A stretch of 64,000 nt of DNA from Massospora cicadina (lineage: Eukaryota > Entomophthoromycota > Entomophthoromycetes > Entomophthorales > Entomophthoraceae). The notes under the pieces are model-generated. The model was not told the DNA's origin. It worked only from the letters and a program-made list of their open reading frames with translations, and ran no database searches. The position numbers were made by a program, and so were the translations under genes. The first letter of the stretch is position 1; every line of letters starts with the position of its first letter. The stretch covers positions 94,995 to 158,994 of the forward strand of contig JAKSZP010000173.1 of NCBI GenBank assembly GCA_022478985.1, in the 5' to 3' direction. Below, piece after piece: positions 1 to 12,899 of this stretch.

Positions 1-1560
1 GAGAAATTTTAACTTGAGCCCAGATGGTATAAATTTAAGGTGGGAACCATAATTTTTTGAGCAAAACGGCTTTATACAAGAAGCAATATGTCGAACCTTT
101 TGTGATCAGATGCTTCTTCCATAGCTCGTTCATAAAACAAACAAAAAGGAATGAATGCTACTCTCACCAATTCATACATATTTTAACGCAAGTTTAAAAC
201 AATAGGATTCATCATTAGTACATGAACATCCAGTACCATTACATGACCAGCTTTGGAGGATTCAGACTCAGGAATATGGGTTGAGGAGAAACCTGATCAA
301 CCTGTTGTCATAAGTTGTTAAGATCATCCTGTAGATTTTGAACCCACTGAGTGAGGTGATCCGCGGAAAAAGATTAATTGGAATTAAAATGGTGTAACTC
401 ACCTTGCTTGTTCTCAAAAACTACATAATTATCAGTAAGTAATCGATAGATGCTAATATCACTGCAAATTGAGTTGCTTGTAAGGTCTGATTATTCTCAC
501 ATATGTGATGAGCATCGTTGATGCCCTTTAATAAATCAGTTAGAGCATTACTCATATTAATTGAACGCCCTTCTAAAGATAGGTAACATTCCTGAGCTAT
601 GGCTTTTATTTGTTTTTCTAACACTTGACTCTCATTTACAATGACTAAAAACCAGAATCTGGAATCATGACAGTAGATCCTGTTGGCCCAGGTGGGTCCT
701 GGGAGCCCTCATCCCCAACAAGTCCAGTGGGACCACATTCATCAGTAGGTCCTGGTGCCACAGAAGGTGAACTAGGGGGCCCAAGGTGTCCAGGAGGACC
801 TCTAGCCTCTGGTAGACTTCACAATTAAAAACCCATAACTTTAACAAAATGGTTAAGTAACTGAGCAAGCTCAGCAAACTAATTATCATATTGGGCCCTA
901 AATTGCCCTAAACGAGCTGAAAAATCACTTTTTAAGATTGTTGACTCATTGGTGAATAGGGTTAGCAGCTTCAGTGATCTGTTGAGATACTTTGTGGCAT
1001 AAATAAGCTTCAACTACATTATCAATTCAGTTAAGCTTTTTATTTAATTCATTGATTTATCTCTTATTATCAAGTATTGCTATAAAATTAATATGGCCAA
1101 AGTTAAAAGCAGTTCTGTAAAAACTGGCTATCTGTGAGTGAAATTGTTGATCCATAATTAACTGACATTAGATTTTGATGTGGTGTAAAACCAAAAAGTG
1201 AAATAAGTAATGGAAAGCTGGATGCACATACAGCCTGAGATATTGCTCTGTGTTAGTTAACCTAATGTCAGTACTTTGTAAAGTAGCTGATTCATAAAAC
1301 GCGTCATATTATTAGGCACTCTTAATTCTCAAGATTTATTTTGTCTTTCACCTAGATTAATAGCTCCTGAAATTAATTCAGTAATCGTAAAGCTAACATC
1401 CGCAGATTAATTTGATAAACTGTACCTTCAGGGCCTTCAATGGCTAAAGTCATGGTGGCACGGAGCTGAAGCTCATAAGTTTCAGCTGAGGGTATCTCCT
1501 GATGGGTATTAGGTATCCAATAAAGGATAATCATCAATTCCTCTGATAATAAACTATTTC
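1..1560 (-). pseudogene. Coding relic with collagen-like Gly/Pro segment, probably retroelement gag
   Basis: Reading the minus strand from about 1560 down gives protein-like stretches in shifting frames. There is a segment around SAETYELQLRATMTLAIEGP (about 1490-1400), a helical, possibly coiled-coil segment near 1060-900, a Gly/Pro-rich stretch (about 830-663, with GPPGHLGPP and GPTG motifs), and a 67-codon open stretch at 624-421 beginning MLEKQIKAIAQECYL. The Gly/Pro block followed by a helical region resembles the start of the Gag of Gypsy A in this window (21376-21500). I therefore read it as the gag of a related element whose pol would lie beyond the left edge. No capsid or zinc-knuckle motif was seen, so the assignment is weak; an unrelated decayed gene is possible. 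Confidence 0.35.
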
Positions 1561-1763
1561 TTATTACAATTATTCATAATTTTGTGAATATATGTGTTCA
1601 CCAGGAAGCCTCAGAAGCAAACCTGAATTGAAAGCACCAGTATCAGAATTTTGTCCAGGAATTCATTCAATCAGGTGCTTCAAAGGCTACAAATTTGCAT
1701 GTTTTGTGGCACTAGCAAAATCACAGAGAAAAGTTTATCTTCAACAATTTAATATGTTTTGAC

Positions 1764-2086
1764 TTCAAAAGCTGCAATATGAGGGGAGGATACCCCAGTG
1801 GTAGAATAGGGACCTCTACTGCTGCCTCCCCAAGTTTGATCCAGGTAGTGAACTTTGAGTAGGGGACAATTATGACTGTGTTGGCGTTTCACACCAATGC
1901 CCCAAACTGAGATAGCAAATAGAAAAGGCGGTCCATGGAGTTCCTGGCCTATCATACACTGTGTATGGAGGTTTTACAGGTTTTATCCTCCTGCCCCATT
2001 TTCTTCACTTCCCCTCATTGGTGCAGTATCATCCCCAGGTCAGCCCACCTCAAATAAAAATTTAAAAATTCAAAAGTTGCAATATG
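1764..2086 (+). mobile_element. Complete tRNA-derived SINE with target-site duplications
   Basis: The body (about 1782-2068, 287 bp) is flanked by an 18-bp direct repeat: TTCAAAAGCTGCAATATG at 1764-1781 and TTCAAAAGTTGCAATATG at 2069-2086, one mismatch. The 5' end is tRNA-like. It has an A-box-like CCCCAGTGGTAGAAT near 1793-1807, very close to the D-arm of a tRNA-Gly, and a B-box-like AGTTTGATCC near 1832-1841. The 3' end (about 2029-2068) reads TATCATCCCCAGGTCAGCCC then CACCTCAAATAAAA, matching the 3' ends of the LINEs in this window. Tail, head and TSD together make a SINE mobilised by target-primed reverse transcription. The long open stretches on both strands here are fortuitous. Confidence 0.88.
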
Positions 2087-5000
2087 CAGCGAGTCATGAT
2101 AACTTAAGGTATCTTATCTTCTCAAATCAAAAATAGGCAATGAGTCATGATAAGAGGCTTCAAAAAAAGTTTATGTTTTCTGTACTATGAAAAATCAGAG
2201 ATACTTATGGGGGAGATTTAGTATAGGTTCAAGTTGATTGATGTGCCTCATAGGGAAGATCTTTTTGTAACTTATGACAATTAGGTTGAGAAATTATAGA
2301 TCTTAATTGTTGATCATTCATAATAAATCCTTTTCAGATAAGATCAAATTATGAGGGGATTGATTAGCATCCCCCATCTTAGGAGGTAGCAAACCTTGAT
2401 TTTGCACAAAATTAGTCATCTTAAAAGGTCTCTCAACTCTAAACCAAATTTCTCATCTCCCCCTTCATTTCCCTGTGCCAAAGCTTCTCACTGAATCAGC
2501 AACAAATTTAGAGCCACTGAAACTAACATTGTTCTTTTACCAATTTATTTCTTTGCAATAACATTAATTAATTTTTTTTACTATTATAGGTTTTCTGGTT
2601 GGAGAAAAGAATTCAACCCTACCCAAACAAATCAGGATGGGCTTATAAATAATCACAGGACACCCTTCTGAGTTAGAGTGAGCCACAATCAATATTCCTT
2701 GCCTCTTCCCGCATGTCAACTAGGCACAGAACTAAAATATCTTCCTGTGCTGTTTTGACGTCTACCTCACATATTTCAACAAACGCCTCTCAACCTAATT
2801 TTATATCTACCTGTCAATTTTGAAAAAACACTATTTGTTGAAAGAGTCTGCTGTCAATATGAAACACCCATTTTTAGTTTTTTATTTACCAGCTGCCATG
2901 AAGAACATCCATTAAATCAAGATTTTGCTGTATTTTTACACAAACCATTGGATCCCCGCCTTTTTTAAAGTTTAGATGGCCAATAAGAACAAAATCAGAA
3001 TTGATGTTGATGAAAGAAACAATATACCACTGACTGCCCAAAGATTGTTATATGGAAACAACTTTTATGCTTGCCAGTCCAACACTTGACCAAACCTCAC
3101 TGGTTTATCTCACTCATCCCAACTCTGGTAGTTTGAGACCCTACCAAGGCTAGCCACCCCTGGCGAAATCATTGTCACCCCCAATCAAGGCTTGGAGGGT
3201 GATATGTCAAACTTTTCACTAGTTTCATTGAAGCCTCAACTTTAGGGTTAAGATTAATTATCGCTATAATAGATGTCAAACTTATTATTACAATTGACAT
3301 TGGATTATACTTACTAAAAATTTTTAATCAGGATTAAGGCATAAAAATATTCTTTTAGTTTGCCAAAAAATGTCTTATTGGACCTAAGGCACAAAATACT
3401 AATATTCCCATATTTTAATGCACTGAGAGCCTTTCCATAATAATGCTGAGTTCACACCCCACCAAATTTTGGATAAATCGCCCCACTAGTGCTCCACTGG
3501 CCAATGAGATAGAGAAGAATGTCAAAACAACTTAATATTATATTAATATTAAGTATAAGGCTGTGTTTAAAGTCTGATTCTTCAATTCACTCCATTAATC
3601 ACCTTATACCACATATAATGCCTTGATACATTTTGGTTTCCTTATGACAGATAATGGAAATCTTAAACTGTGTTACCATTATTGATCTCAGTCCAGCCTA
3701 CAACAATAAATCCTGATCTACTCTAACTCTGAATCTAGACTATGCCATCACCTGTTATCTTTCTGAACTTCTTCCATCCTCCCACATGCTATTCACCTAT
3801 CACCCATCACAATCTTGATTTCCCTTCGGTACTTTAGATAGTACTAAGCTTCTTTTATATTATAGTACTTTTTAAATCTATATTTTTAGTTTAAGATCCA
3901 ATTCTTATAACAGAATTATCTTTAGACTTACAATTATTGTTAGGAACCTCTGAACCTCTAGAGAATATTAAGTTCCAACCCAAGTTGTTGAATATAGACT
4001 CCTATGTTTAGCCAATCAAGTATCCTTGGCACGTTGCCATAGCAGAAAAGCCAATAGTGGTGGTGCAACTTTGTCTAACTAACCATCTAAATATATATTT
4101 TATTTATCTTAAATTTAATATAGCTAGTTTGTAGATAAAGGCTTGAATTTATTTATAGTACACTAATGTTAATCTTAAAATTAAATTACTATAAATATTT
4201 CACAACTGCACCCACATATTATATGTAGTTGCCAAGCTATAGAATTAAATTGTCATTGATTTCTCGCCTCAGCGCCTTCAATTGATTGGATTTATAAATA
4301 AAGATCAAATGCTAAATCTCCACCTGAGAAACCATAATTATGATAATGCTTAATTACCTCACCCAGAAGCATGGTTTTCATACCACTTGCTAGCACTATA
4401 TGATTAATTTCTTAGGCCCAATCCAGGGTAAAATCATTGTCAATAGTTTTTTATTATTTGCTTTGGCCATATACCAGTGTCTCAAAAGTAATTGGACGGT
4501 TGCTACTATTACATAAATTAATAAGCCCTAAGCATTTGTTTCCCTAAAATATTATGATTATATGCATTTATTCTGTGATTATCAAGTGCTGCAGATGGCA
4601 AAAATTTGTGCCAATGATAACCCTGGGAGTTAGAAGATCATATCTAGAAGGCTTGCAATATGAAAGGGATATTCTTCTTAGGTAGCACCCAAACCCTATA
4701 ACTAGAAAGACATAACCAAAGTGTGTTGATAGCCACTGCCAGTAAATTAAATTAAATTTATTTTTTTCAAAAACTGTTATTGTTAAGATTTTTAGTGTGT
4801 GCTTTACAAGGGCCGTCTTCATACAATACCCTATTTGTTTTTGTGATTGCCTACCTTTGCACCTTGAACTGATGCCCCTGCAGCAATTCTAACATTGCGG
4901 CACTCACTTCAAGGGATAAATTCTATTACCTGAGCACCAGTTTATTATTATGAATCCTGGACCTAACCACTTCACACTTAGCCTCAGAGTCAAGTATTCT

Positions 5001-7550
5001 AATGAGTTTATGGATTGAGGCAACTCAACTATAGATTACTTTCATGTCATAGTTCATAAAAAATCAAAGAGGAGGCCCCATGTTGGAGCTTTACCCTCCA
5101 ATCCATTAAAATTACAAACTGCAATCTGGGTGTTCCATGTTATCACATCAAAGCTTCAAGAGGTATACAAATGGTTAATTTATGGCTACGCCTTATTGAT
5201 GCTAATAAAAACAAAGCTCAATTAAGAACTTTTAGTAAAATATACATTAGGATATATTGTATTGCAACTACTGTCTATTATATGACAAAACCATCAGTGA
5301 TATGGTCAAGAAACTCTCCACATAAGAGCATCAGATAGATCTTGTTTCTAGGTACGTCTACTCTTTCATTATCCAGTCCATAAGGCCCTTGTACGTCAAC
5401 ATATTGTCATTGGAGGCCAGGTTGCGTTCATGGAAGCACAAAAATACATATCTCCTTTTTACTTGGACAGATGGATGACATCTTTTGTGAACTTTAAGAC
5501 ATGGTCTTTATGATCGGCTTAAAACTCATGACGCCCACCAAAAGTAGGTTGGACTGGCTGACAGCTCTTTACATGCCTGTTGCTCATTGTTATCAAAATT
5601 ATGAATAATCATGACCTAACCCCTCAATGGATAGCGGACATATTGCACTACTTTAACTAAGTTTTAGACTATTTTAAGGTAGAAGTAGCGTGACATACTT
5701 AATCTGAAGCGGCTGACAAAAAGACCCAGCAAACTAAGTATAATTCTATTTGGTGAATACGTTATGAGTTAAAAATGGCCACTATTGTTTACTTTCTGAA
5801 ATCAAATCACGCGATGATCGCTTGTAAATGGATTAGTACAAGATATCAAAGTTTAACGCCACCCTCATAGCCTAAACACCAATATGGATGGAGCCATGCG
5901 CTCTGATATTATATTGTACCAAGTAATTGAATCCCTACATATTCTCTCTCTGCTCAGGCTAAAAAAATAAGGTCACTGGTCAGTGAACTATGTGATCTGA
6001 TAAAAGAACTTCGTATTGGTAACAGAAACATTTACAATGTTTAAATATGATACAGGCGAAATGTCACCATCCTTCCAATCTGTTGAATCAGGGTAACTTT
6101 AGAAACTTAAAATACTTTTAAGTGCCTTCAGGATCAGAAAAGTGAACGACTCAAAGATAAATTTATTGAGATTTTGGAAACTCTTCATATGGAGACTAAT
6201 ATGAGGGAAATAAGGCGCAAAATGCGTTTAACTTACATACTTTTCTTAAATTAGTTTCAACTACAGAAGTCTAAACTAATTCTGATACTCCGGCAACTTC
6301 TACCCCAATCTTTTGGTAAATATTACTTATGAGACTCCAATAAAACAGTTTACATTAATTTTTCCCTTTTCTCGCCATACCTTGACACCTTCTACGTTAG
6401 ACATAGTAAAGTTTAAATCTGTTTACTAGTACTCCATATAATAATAAGCCAGAAAACTGTATTGGATAAACGCAGGCTCTTTAGCCATGCAACCTCAGAA
6501 GTAAATTTCAGGTGAAATATTGTTAATCTACCTAAATTTGATATGAGTAGGAATTTTCAGAACTTTATCATTTTCTTTGAGACTAGTTTTGACGGGAATC
6601 TAAGAATGTTGAGCTAGAAATGGTATTGTCCTCTTTGGAATAAGAAAATCAGGAATAAGTTCTACCAAAGTTAAAGAATGTCAGTAATGACATATCTTAA
6701 TGCTAATTTTTCATTACTAAAGGAATAACCCAAGAGGGGGCGTCCACGAGTTTTTATTTGTGGGTGGTGCCAAATAAAAAGAAATAACTCCTAATATGGT
6801 GCCTCAGCATCTAGCCTAAAAAGCCATAATATATGTGAAGGGAGTCAGGGAAATCTCTATCCAGAGTTGACTTAAAGGCATGTGAGAAAGGACAGAAAGG
6901 GTGTGGGGCTTCTGTGTATGAGGAAAAAAGTGAGATAACATTAAATTGATTTCGTCAATTATTCATGAGGTAGTTATTGCCTCGATGTACTGAGAAAGAT
7001 GGAATTTGGCATGCTTGATGTGTTCCAGAGTACAATTAATTGAATTTACTTGTTGTCAAATTTGGGTGTAGTTTAAGTTATATAATAACAACTTAGTGAT
7101 GTTGGCGCATGGCAGGCTACAGCAAACGTAAACGTTTTTACTTTATCCTGGGATTTCTCAGGGAATTTCATCCAAGAAATCTTAGCAGAGATTTCATTTA
7201 CAAGAAGCTTCAGGGCTGCATGGGGTTTGTAAGAGGGGAACATTGGTGAAGCAGCGACTGCAAAGACAGCAAGCTGATGGTGCATACATTAGACTGGGAA
7301 GCCCTTGTGGGGGTAGAAGTGGTGCTGACATTATGACTTGGGAGGCTTGAAATTTACAAATACAATTATGTGTCTATAAAAAAGTTTCAACAGTATCTTT
7401 ATTGACCCAGTTAAGATATTTAAATGGGTTTGAAACCGGTAAACATGGTCAAGCCATGAGAGTTATTGTCTGGAGCTCAGATTGGGCGGCACTTGAACCT
7501 CTGTTCAGTGCATTTTGTCTGGGACAGGAGCCAAATTAGGCTCCTTCACA
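2087..7550. other. AT-rich stretch without recognisable gene
   Basis: About 5.4 kb with no open stretch I can assign. Short open stretches at 4568-4822 and 7073-7285 (minus) have no motif I recognise. A short imperfect direct repeat around GAGTCATGATAA occurs at about 2091 and 2135. Between 5160 and 6800 the plus strand gives fragments of protein-like composition, but they are no longer than chance in AT-rich DNA. Probably very old transposon debris. Confidence 0.5.
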
Positions 7551-7559
7551 TTATGAGAA

Positions 7560-8060
7560 GAACTTACCTCATTTTCTGGAGAATTAAGGGCTGCGCCCAT
7601 AGTGTTTGAGAAATGGAGAGAGAGGATCAAACCACACTTGAAACTCAGGCAGCACAGCGACGGGGATAATGCCAGAGGGAGGAGTGTCAGAAGATGTTAT
7701 AGCGGCAAGGGAAGGGCACTTGCGCTTCAAGTGTTTCAACCTAAAGCACAAGGGGCAGAGGGTGCGGCCATTAATGATGCAGGCCCAGAAAGGGTGACCA
7801 TGGGCAGAGAAGATTACAGATTATGGTAAAATTGCAACGTGGGTATCTTGATGGAAGTAATGGATAGTTGCAAATGTGTGACCCTGTTGAGAAACCACAA
7901 AATTAAGGATAGGTTCCACGCCATAAGAAGTCAATCCCTCCAGGAGCTCATTGTAACAAATGGTATTAATCCGTTCATTGCATTTTGATTAAGGTTCAGA
8001 TTTTTCGATTCCAAGTTGATTCATTTAAAAAGATTTTTGGTGTTTGTCAGGTTCAGGCGC
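7560..8060 (-). pseudogene. Zinc-knuckle relic (LINE ORF1-like or gag)
   Basis: On the minus strand a discontinuous reading frame leads into a perfect CCHC zinc knuckle at 7757-7716: C-PL-C-FRLK-H-LKRK-C, spacing CX2CX4HX4C. Upstream is a segment reading NELLEGLTSYGVEPILNF, which resembles the region before the knuckle in the ORF1 of LINE K (LRKGLVAYGEIQQLKLQRF). The order, an RRM-like segment then a knuckle, suggests a LINE ORF1, with gag as the alternative. In-frame stops and frame changes show it is dead. No endonuclease or RT was found downstream (towards 7000), so it is a fragment. Confidence 0.45.
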
Positions 8061-8159
8061 TGAATTGTGCCTCATCTGAAGTATTTACTAGGCTTTTGAG
8101 AGCCTAATAAATGGTTTGGACGAGGCCTAGAAGGGCGACTTATAAGGTCAAGCCCATAC

Positions 8160-8620
8160 AATTATGAGCTTCATTCAAGATCTCTCTCCCTCTCACTTCC
8201 CACTCTCACGTGGGTTTCTCTGGTGGCCTCAGGGCCACCCCCTTACCTTACCTGATGATCCATGCACAACAAGTTTTTGTCACATTAACAAAAACTTGGG
8301 ATTTTGGGGCTTGATCTCCCTCAAAAAAATTTTCTTTTACTTGGTGTGTTCATGGCATCATATTATTGAGATCCTATTTGTCCATGACTCTTCATTCAAT
8401 AATAATAAAAGAAGGCTAATTCCAGAGTTTACAACCTCGCATCCTTATTTTGTCTTTGCCTCACTTCAAAAATTCCCTAATTCTGAGGTTTACTACCTCA
8501 AGAATCCAGCTTATGCTGGACATTCAGCATCAATTGCGTCAAACCTAAGGTAAGATGGCGATCAGAAACTGGGACATTTCTGACCGTTACACTCATGGAG
8601 AAGATGTTTAGGTAAAAGAT
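8160..8620 (+). repeat. Candidate 5' LTR end and leader of Gypsy D
   Basis: A GC-richer block of about 390 bp, open in one frame (8164-8553), is followed at about 8556 by TGGCGATCAGAAACTGGGAC. The initial TGG is what a primer-binding site next to an LTR should start with. Gag-like coding follows at 9277. I could not find the matching 3' LTR, because D is interrupted by Gypsy C near its 3' end, so the LTR call rests only on position and composition. Confidence 0.3.
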
Positions 8621-9276
8621 GACTGGGCAACCCAGAGAATTGAACCATCAGAGTGGCATCTTTTGGAAACCAAGTACATGTGGTGAAATGAGGTATTTAT
8701 ATAAACTAATGGCATTTTCGCCACAGCCATATCTTGGCTTTGCTAAAAAAGCCCCAGGTCTAATTTACCCTTATATAAAGGAAATCAATAAGATCTACAG
8801 GGCTTACACCACCTGGTCAATCTCAATGATGGCGTCACTCGCATAGGGGAAGAAGTTCCCATACTCAGCTTAAAGGCCAAAGTGCAGATTGCTCTGAGGG
8901 AGGACCAGGGGGCTTTTAAGAATTATTTATGAGCACTCAAGGTGATGGGCTAGGTCCCAATGGGGACAAAGTGACTGGTGGGATTAAAGGGGTTATAAGA
9001 GCCAACCTGGATGCACTTTAACAACGGGCAAAAAATGCCAGGAGGTAACGCACCACCACCTCACGCAGGGGCAGCAATTATCAAACTCATCAATATCCAA
9101 AATATGATCTGGAAGTATTGCATGTTGTTATATCAAAAATTACATATTTTAATTTTATAGTTTAAGTGATCAAAGTAAAAAAGGGCTACATATATTAATG
9201 CTAAGGGTCTTACTATTAAAGAGTTTGTTAGATCATAAAAATGACCACCTTAAAGATGTAACTCCTCTATATAATT

Positions 9277-9513
9277 GTGAAGACGAATAAATCTGTGAAA
9301 GATTTTGCTGATCACTTTTATCTTGAGGCTCAGACACTATCTGATGCTAACTCTATAGATGACCCTGATTCTCGGATCAATTTTTGCCTTAACTGCATCC
9401 CTAAAAATAAGTTGCATCGGTTTATGATACCAGTCTTAAATAAAGAGCCTGATATAACTCATATGGTAAATTATCTCTTCTATTGCGCTGCCACAATTAG
9501 AGTGCCTAAATAA
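9277..9513 (+). pseudogene. gag: Gypsy D gag fragment
   Basis: A 78-codon open stretch reads like the middle of a Gypsy capsid: KSVKDFADHFYLEAQTLSD is the usual 'sVkdfa.rF..la..l.d' motif, followed by INFCLNCIPKNKLHRFMIP. Gag forms the particle that packages element RNA. The segment is open only briefly; what flanks it (8620-9270 and 9515-10140) is broken in all frames. It lies about 630 bp upstream of the protease remnant in the same orientation, as expected for one gag-pol element. Confidence 0.6.
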
Positions 9514-10139
9514 AGTCATTGGGAGCCTTGCAAAACATGCCATAGGGCCATCTCCATGAAGAAATATTAAACTGGCATTATGTCCCTTGATCTGATAGAA
9601 CTGATATCATTTAGGTCACTTGTCACCTTTGCAAAAATAACAACATTAGCTAATCTTTGCCCTACTTTTTTTCCAAACCCAAAGCTTTTTTTGTGTACCA
9701 GGAGTGACAAAAACTTGAGAAAATACAAGGATGATTAGAACTAGGATACTATATACACCTCCCCTTAAACATTTTCTTTAAATAGAAACTTCAGAAATAT
9801 TCTCAATTTTAATTGTATAGAAAAGACGCCCCACCTTAGTATTCCATCAAGTTATAATGATCTATTGTAGCCGTGACCAGCCACTCACATAAAGAACATG
9901 AGGCCAAATTGGCGCAGAATTTATTAATAAAGTTTCAATTTTTAAAAGCTTTCAAAAGAGCTTCTGGTCACGTCTGGCTAAATCCTAAGTTGGACGGGTC
10001 AAGTGGCCATACCTATTGGGGCAATAAGCGAATCCATCCCCTAACTATATGAAGATCTATAAATTATTTAGGTCAAGTAGACACTTTGGATGTCCAGACA
10101 ATACATTCAATAATGGTTATTTTATTGAGTGTATATACT

Positions 10140-10260
10140 CTAAATATTATACAAGCATAAAGTCAGAGCTATTGTAGACAGTGGGGCACCAATTAATATT
10201 TTGTCTGCTAAACTAGTGAATAAACATGACTCACGCCAGATATAAACCATTGAAAAGCAT
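10140..10260 (+). pseudogene. Gypsy D aspartic protease remnant
   Basis: The plus strand reads RAIVDSGAPINILSAKLV. D-S-G followed by a hydrophobic stretch is the catalytic signature of retrotransposon aspartic proteases, which cut the Gag-Pol polyprotein. Only about 40 residues are recognisable before stops intervene. Its position between the gag piece at 9277 and the RT piece near 12240 fits the Gypsy order. Confidence 0.55.
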
Positions 10261-12039
10261 ATGGTATGCGGGACCTTAGATAACATTTTAGGAGCTTATA
10301 GTGCACTGGCACTGCAATTCATCGCACTAGTAGTATCTTCTCCTGCTTTATGTTACCAAACCATAATCATGACTTCCTGTTGAGATTACAGTATGCCACA
10401 TAATCCAGCTTACCTAAACATATAATTATCCGCTTTATCCTCTGGGAATGAGTTACCACAGCGGATGTGAGAGTTACAATAGAATATAATAACTATTGAT
10501 TGGCTTACCTCCTAACGGAAAATTAACTAATCCGTTGGTAATTATTCCACCAGATGACTGAAGTTCTATTGAGGAGGATCCCAACAATGCTTTACAAAAT
10601 GTACTAATTATTGATCTAATAATTGATAATTTAATTATGTTGTATGAGTCAATCATTATTTTATTGGTAATCAATTAAGGTTTTATTGTTAGTTGCTGGC
10701 GTTATCAACGCTTTTAGTAACAACTTGTGGGCTACCTTTTAGTGTGCGACCTGCTGTAGTGGGTAAATGGTCCCATTACCTAAGCAGATTGCTAGCTTAA
10801 CAAGAATAATCTGTTGGAGCTAAGCAAAAGAGTTGGGACATATTCTTTGAAGTAACCCATAAGAGGTTGTGTCCTAGTTCAAGGCGGAATCTGATTTAGA
10901 CAGATGAATAGAATCAACATTTTTGATGACTTCAGAGGGCTAATCTATTGGTGACAGCTGCTTTTCTTAATTGGGGTGCCAACAGATTAATTAAGAGCCA
11001 TATTGTCCTATATAAATCCCTTGGCTTTATTTTTTATAAGGCATAAATTAAAAAGTCTCATGAATATCTAGACTATTATACATTTGTGTTTTTTACTCCT
11101 GAGATTATAGTTGTAGGATAGTTTCCTTTGTCTATATATTGCTTTTTAAGTACTTCGAGGTGCTCCTGCATAAAGAGAGAAAGTGAGAAGTTCCTTTTTA
11201 TCTAGGATTTGCCAACTATAGAGAATGAGTTAAAGGGATAGGATTTTCCTTGTTGTATGGAAGAATTCAAGAACTTTCAAGGATAGAAGGGTGAGCGTTA
11301 GCACCTGTCTAGAGTTGAAGAGAGTACTCAATTTTTTCTGCATATAGCAACTAAAACGATGGTCCTCATACTATTGTTAATACATTCATTTCTTATCAAT
11401 AATCTATTCAACACGCACATCGAACCTTTGCAGTAACTGAGAATTGTTTACACTTCCTTATTAGAACCCCTTTTATGAGGACTTATGTCTTCAAAGCTGT
11501 TTTATCGAGAACACTTTAGGATTATCTAAAATTTTATCTTCCGCTGCTTTACAATTGGAAGAATGAGGACCCTGCGCCTTATATCTATAAGTTTTTTTAA
11601 TTTCGCCTTTAAAGTTGATATAGTTCCAAATGGCTATCAGTGGATTCGTGGCAGTATCTAGTGGTTACCCAATCAGATTCTGAAATCTGAGGGCTTTTCA
11701 CATGAGTCTAATTAAATACTAACCATTCTAATGGGTTATTAAATTATAAAGAGGACAAAAACGTATATAAATTCTTCAGGACTATACTGTGAGATATTTG
11801 CCATTTATGCCAATCAAACTTGGATCCTGCTGCTGCGCCTGAGTTTATCCGCCCCTACCATAGTAATATTGAGTACTTTAGCTACCTTGCATCCTTATTA
11901 TATCTAAATCAAACAACATTACAGAGCTGTTTTTGTTCATATTTTACCAGTTGAGGAAATACTAATTTTAATATTCTTTGGTAATATGGATAACTTGGGC
12001 TTGATGGTGAAATGGTAATCTTTATTTTCCCTAATACCT

Positions 12040-12405
12040 CAGGAAAACATCTCTGAATTATCTGAAAACGAGAAGGACCAAGCTCTGGCTTATTATAAAT
12101 ATATATATATCTTTGTTAAAGATGACTTTGATTTAGGTTGTGTTACACTTTTTTTACACCATGTCAGTAAAGCTAATCATCTGCCAATTTGCCTATGTAC
12201 TACTAGACGCTCTCAGAAGTGGATTTATTTGATAACAAAGAAATCAGTCGGTGCAACTGGAGTATTAATACACTCTAAGAGTCCTTGAACCTTCCCAGTG
12301 TTGATTATCAAAAGAAATGACGAATCCAATTGCGTGGTAATTAGTTATAGAAAGTTAAATGATATTTTTAATCCTATCTATTACTATGCATTGAAGATGT
12401 GATAG
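12040..12405 (+). pseudogene. Gypsy D reverse transcriptase, N-terminal part
   Basis: From about 12040 the plus strand reads ENISELSENEKDQALAYYKY, then (12265-12380) GVLIHSKSP, a stop, TFPVLIIKRNDESNCVVISY and RKLND. This is RT blocks 1-2 of Gypsy elements ('G.IrpS.SPw..PvvlvkKkDGs.R.cvDYRkLN'). The stop sits where the family has a Trp, consistent with TGG changed to TAG or TGA. The fingers are present, but the YxDD region could not be traced before 12900. Confidence 0.6.
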
Positions 12406-12899
12406 TTCATCTAGGCGGTGTGCATATACTTTCAGCATGAATGTAGTTTCTGACTACTAGCAGATTAAGCAACCAAAAGGTGAGCAGGTAAATTGTGCAA
12501 TGATCAGTGTCCATAGTCGCTATTAACACAAATGGATGACGCAAGGGCTGTACAATGCCCCACAACTTTCGTTGGGCTATGGAAATCAGATTGGGTAGTT
12601 TGAAAATCTCCTGAGCTCTAGTATATCTGAATATTATATCTTTCTCTATTAAACGTTTAGTGGATACCTGAAACACTTGGAAGAAGTCTTCCAGTCATGC
12701 CAAGGCTGATCTAAAGATTTAGTCATAAAAGTGCAACTTTTACTGAGAACAATTGAAATATCTGAATTTTTCATTGAAACTATGGCTTACAGCAATAGAT
12801 AGTAAAATTGAAGCCATCAAATAATGACGCAGCTGAGTAGCAAGCGCAAAAAAACAGGTGTTCTTTCATATGATTAGCTATTAATGCTAATTTTAGGGG

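Noticed and set aside
1782..1850. A functional tRNA-Gly gene
   Set aside because: The B box is degenerate (AGTTTGATCC) and it is joined to a SINE body inside one TSD pair.
1897..2136. 79-codon open stretch starting MPQTEIANRKGGPW, repeated near 60990
   Set aside because: It is the body of a tRNA-derived SINE with TSDs at both sites; the shared peptide follows from the repeat.
5160..6800. Possible degraded gag/pol on the plus strand
   Set aside because: Short protein-like runs of about 30 residues are expected by chance in such AT-rich DNA; no ordered motifs.
8164..8553. 129-codon open stretch as a possible small protein gene
   Set aside because: No start context, no motif, and it lies where an LTR end and primer-binding site of Gypsy D are expected; listed only as a candidate LTR.
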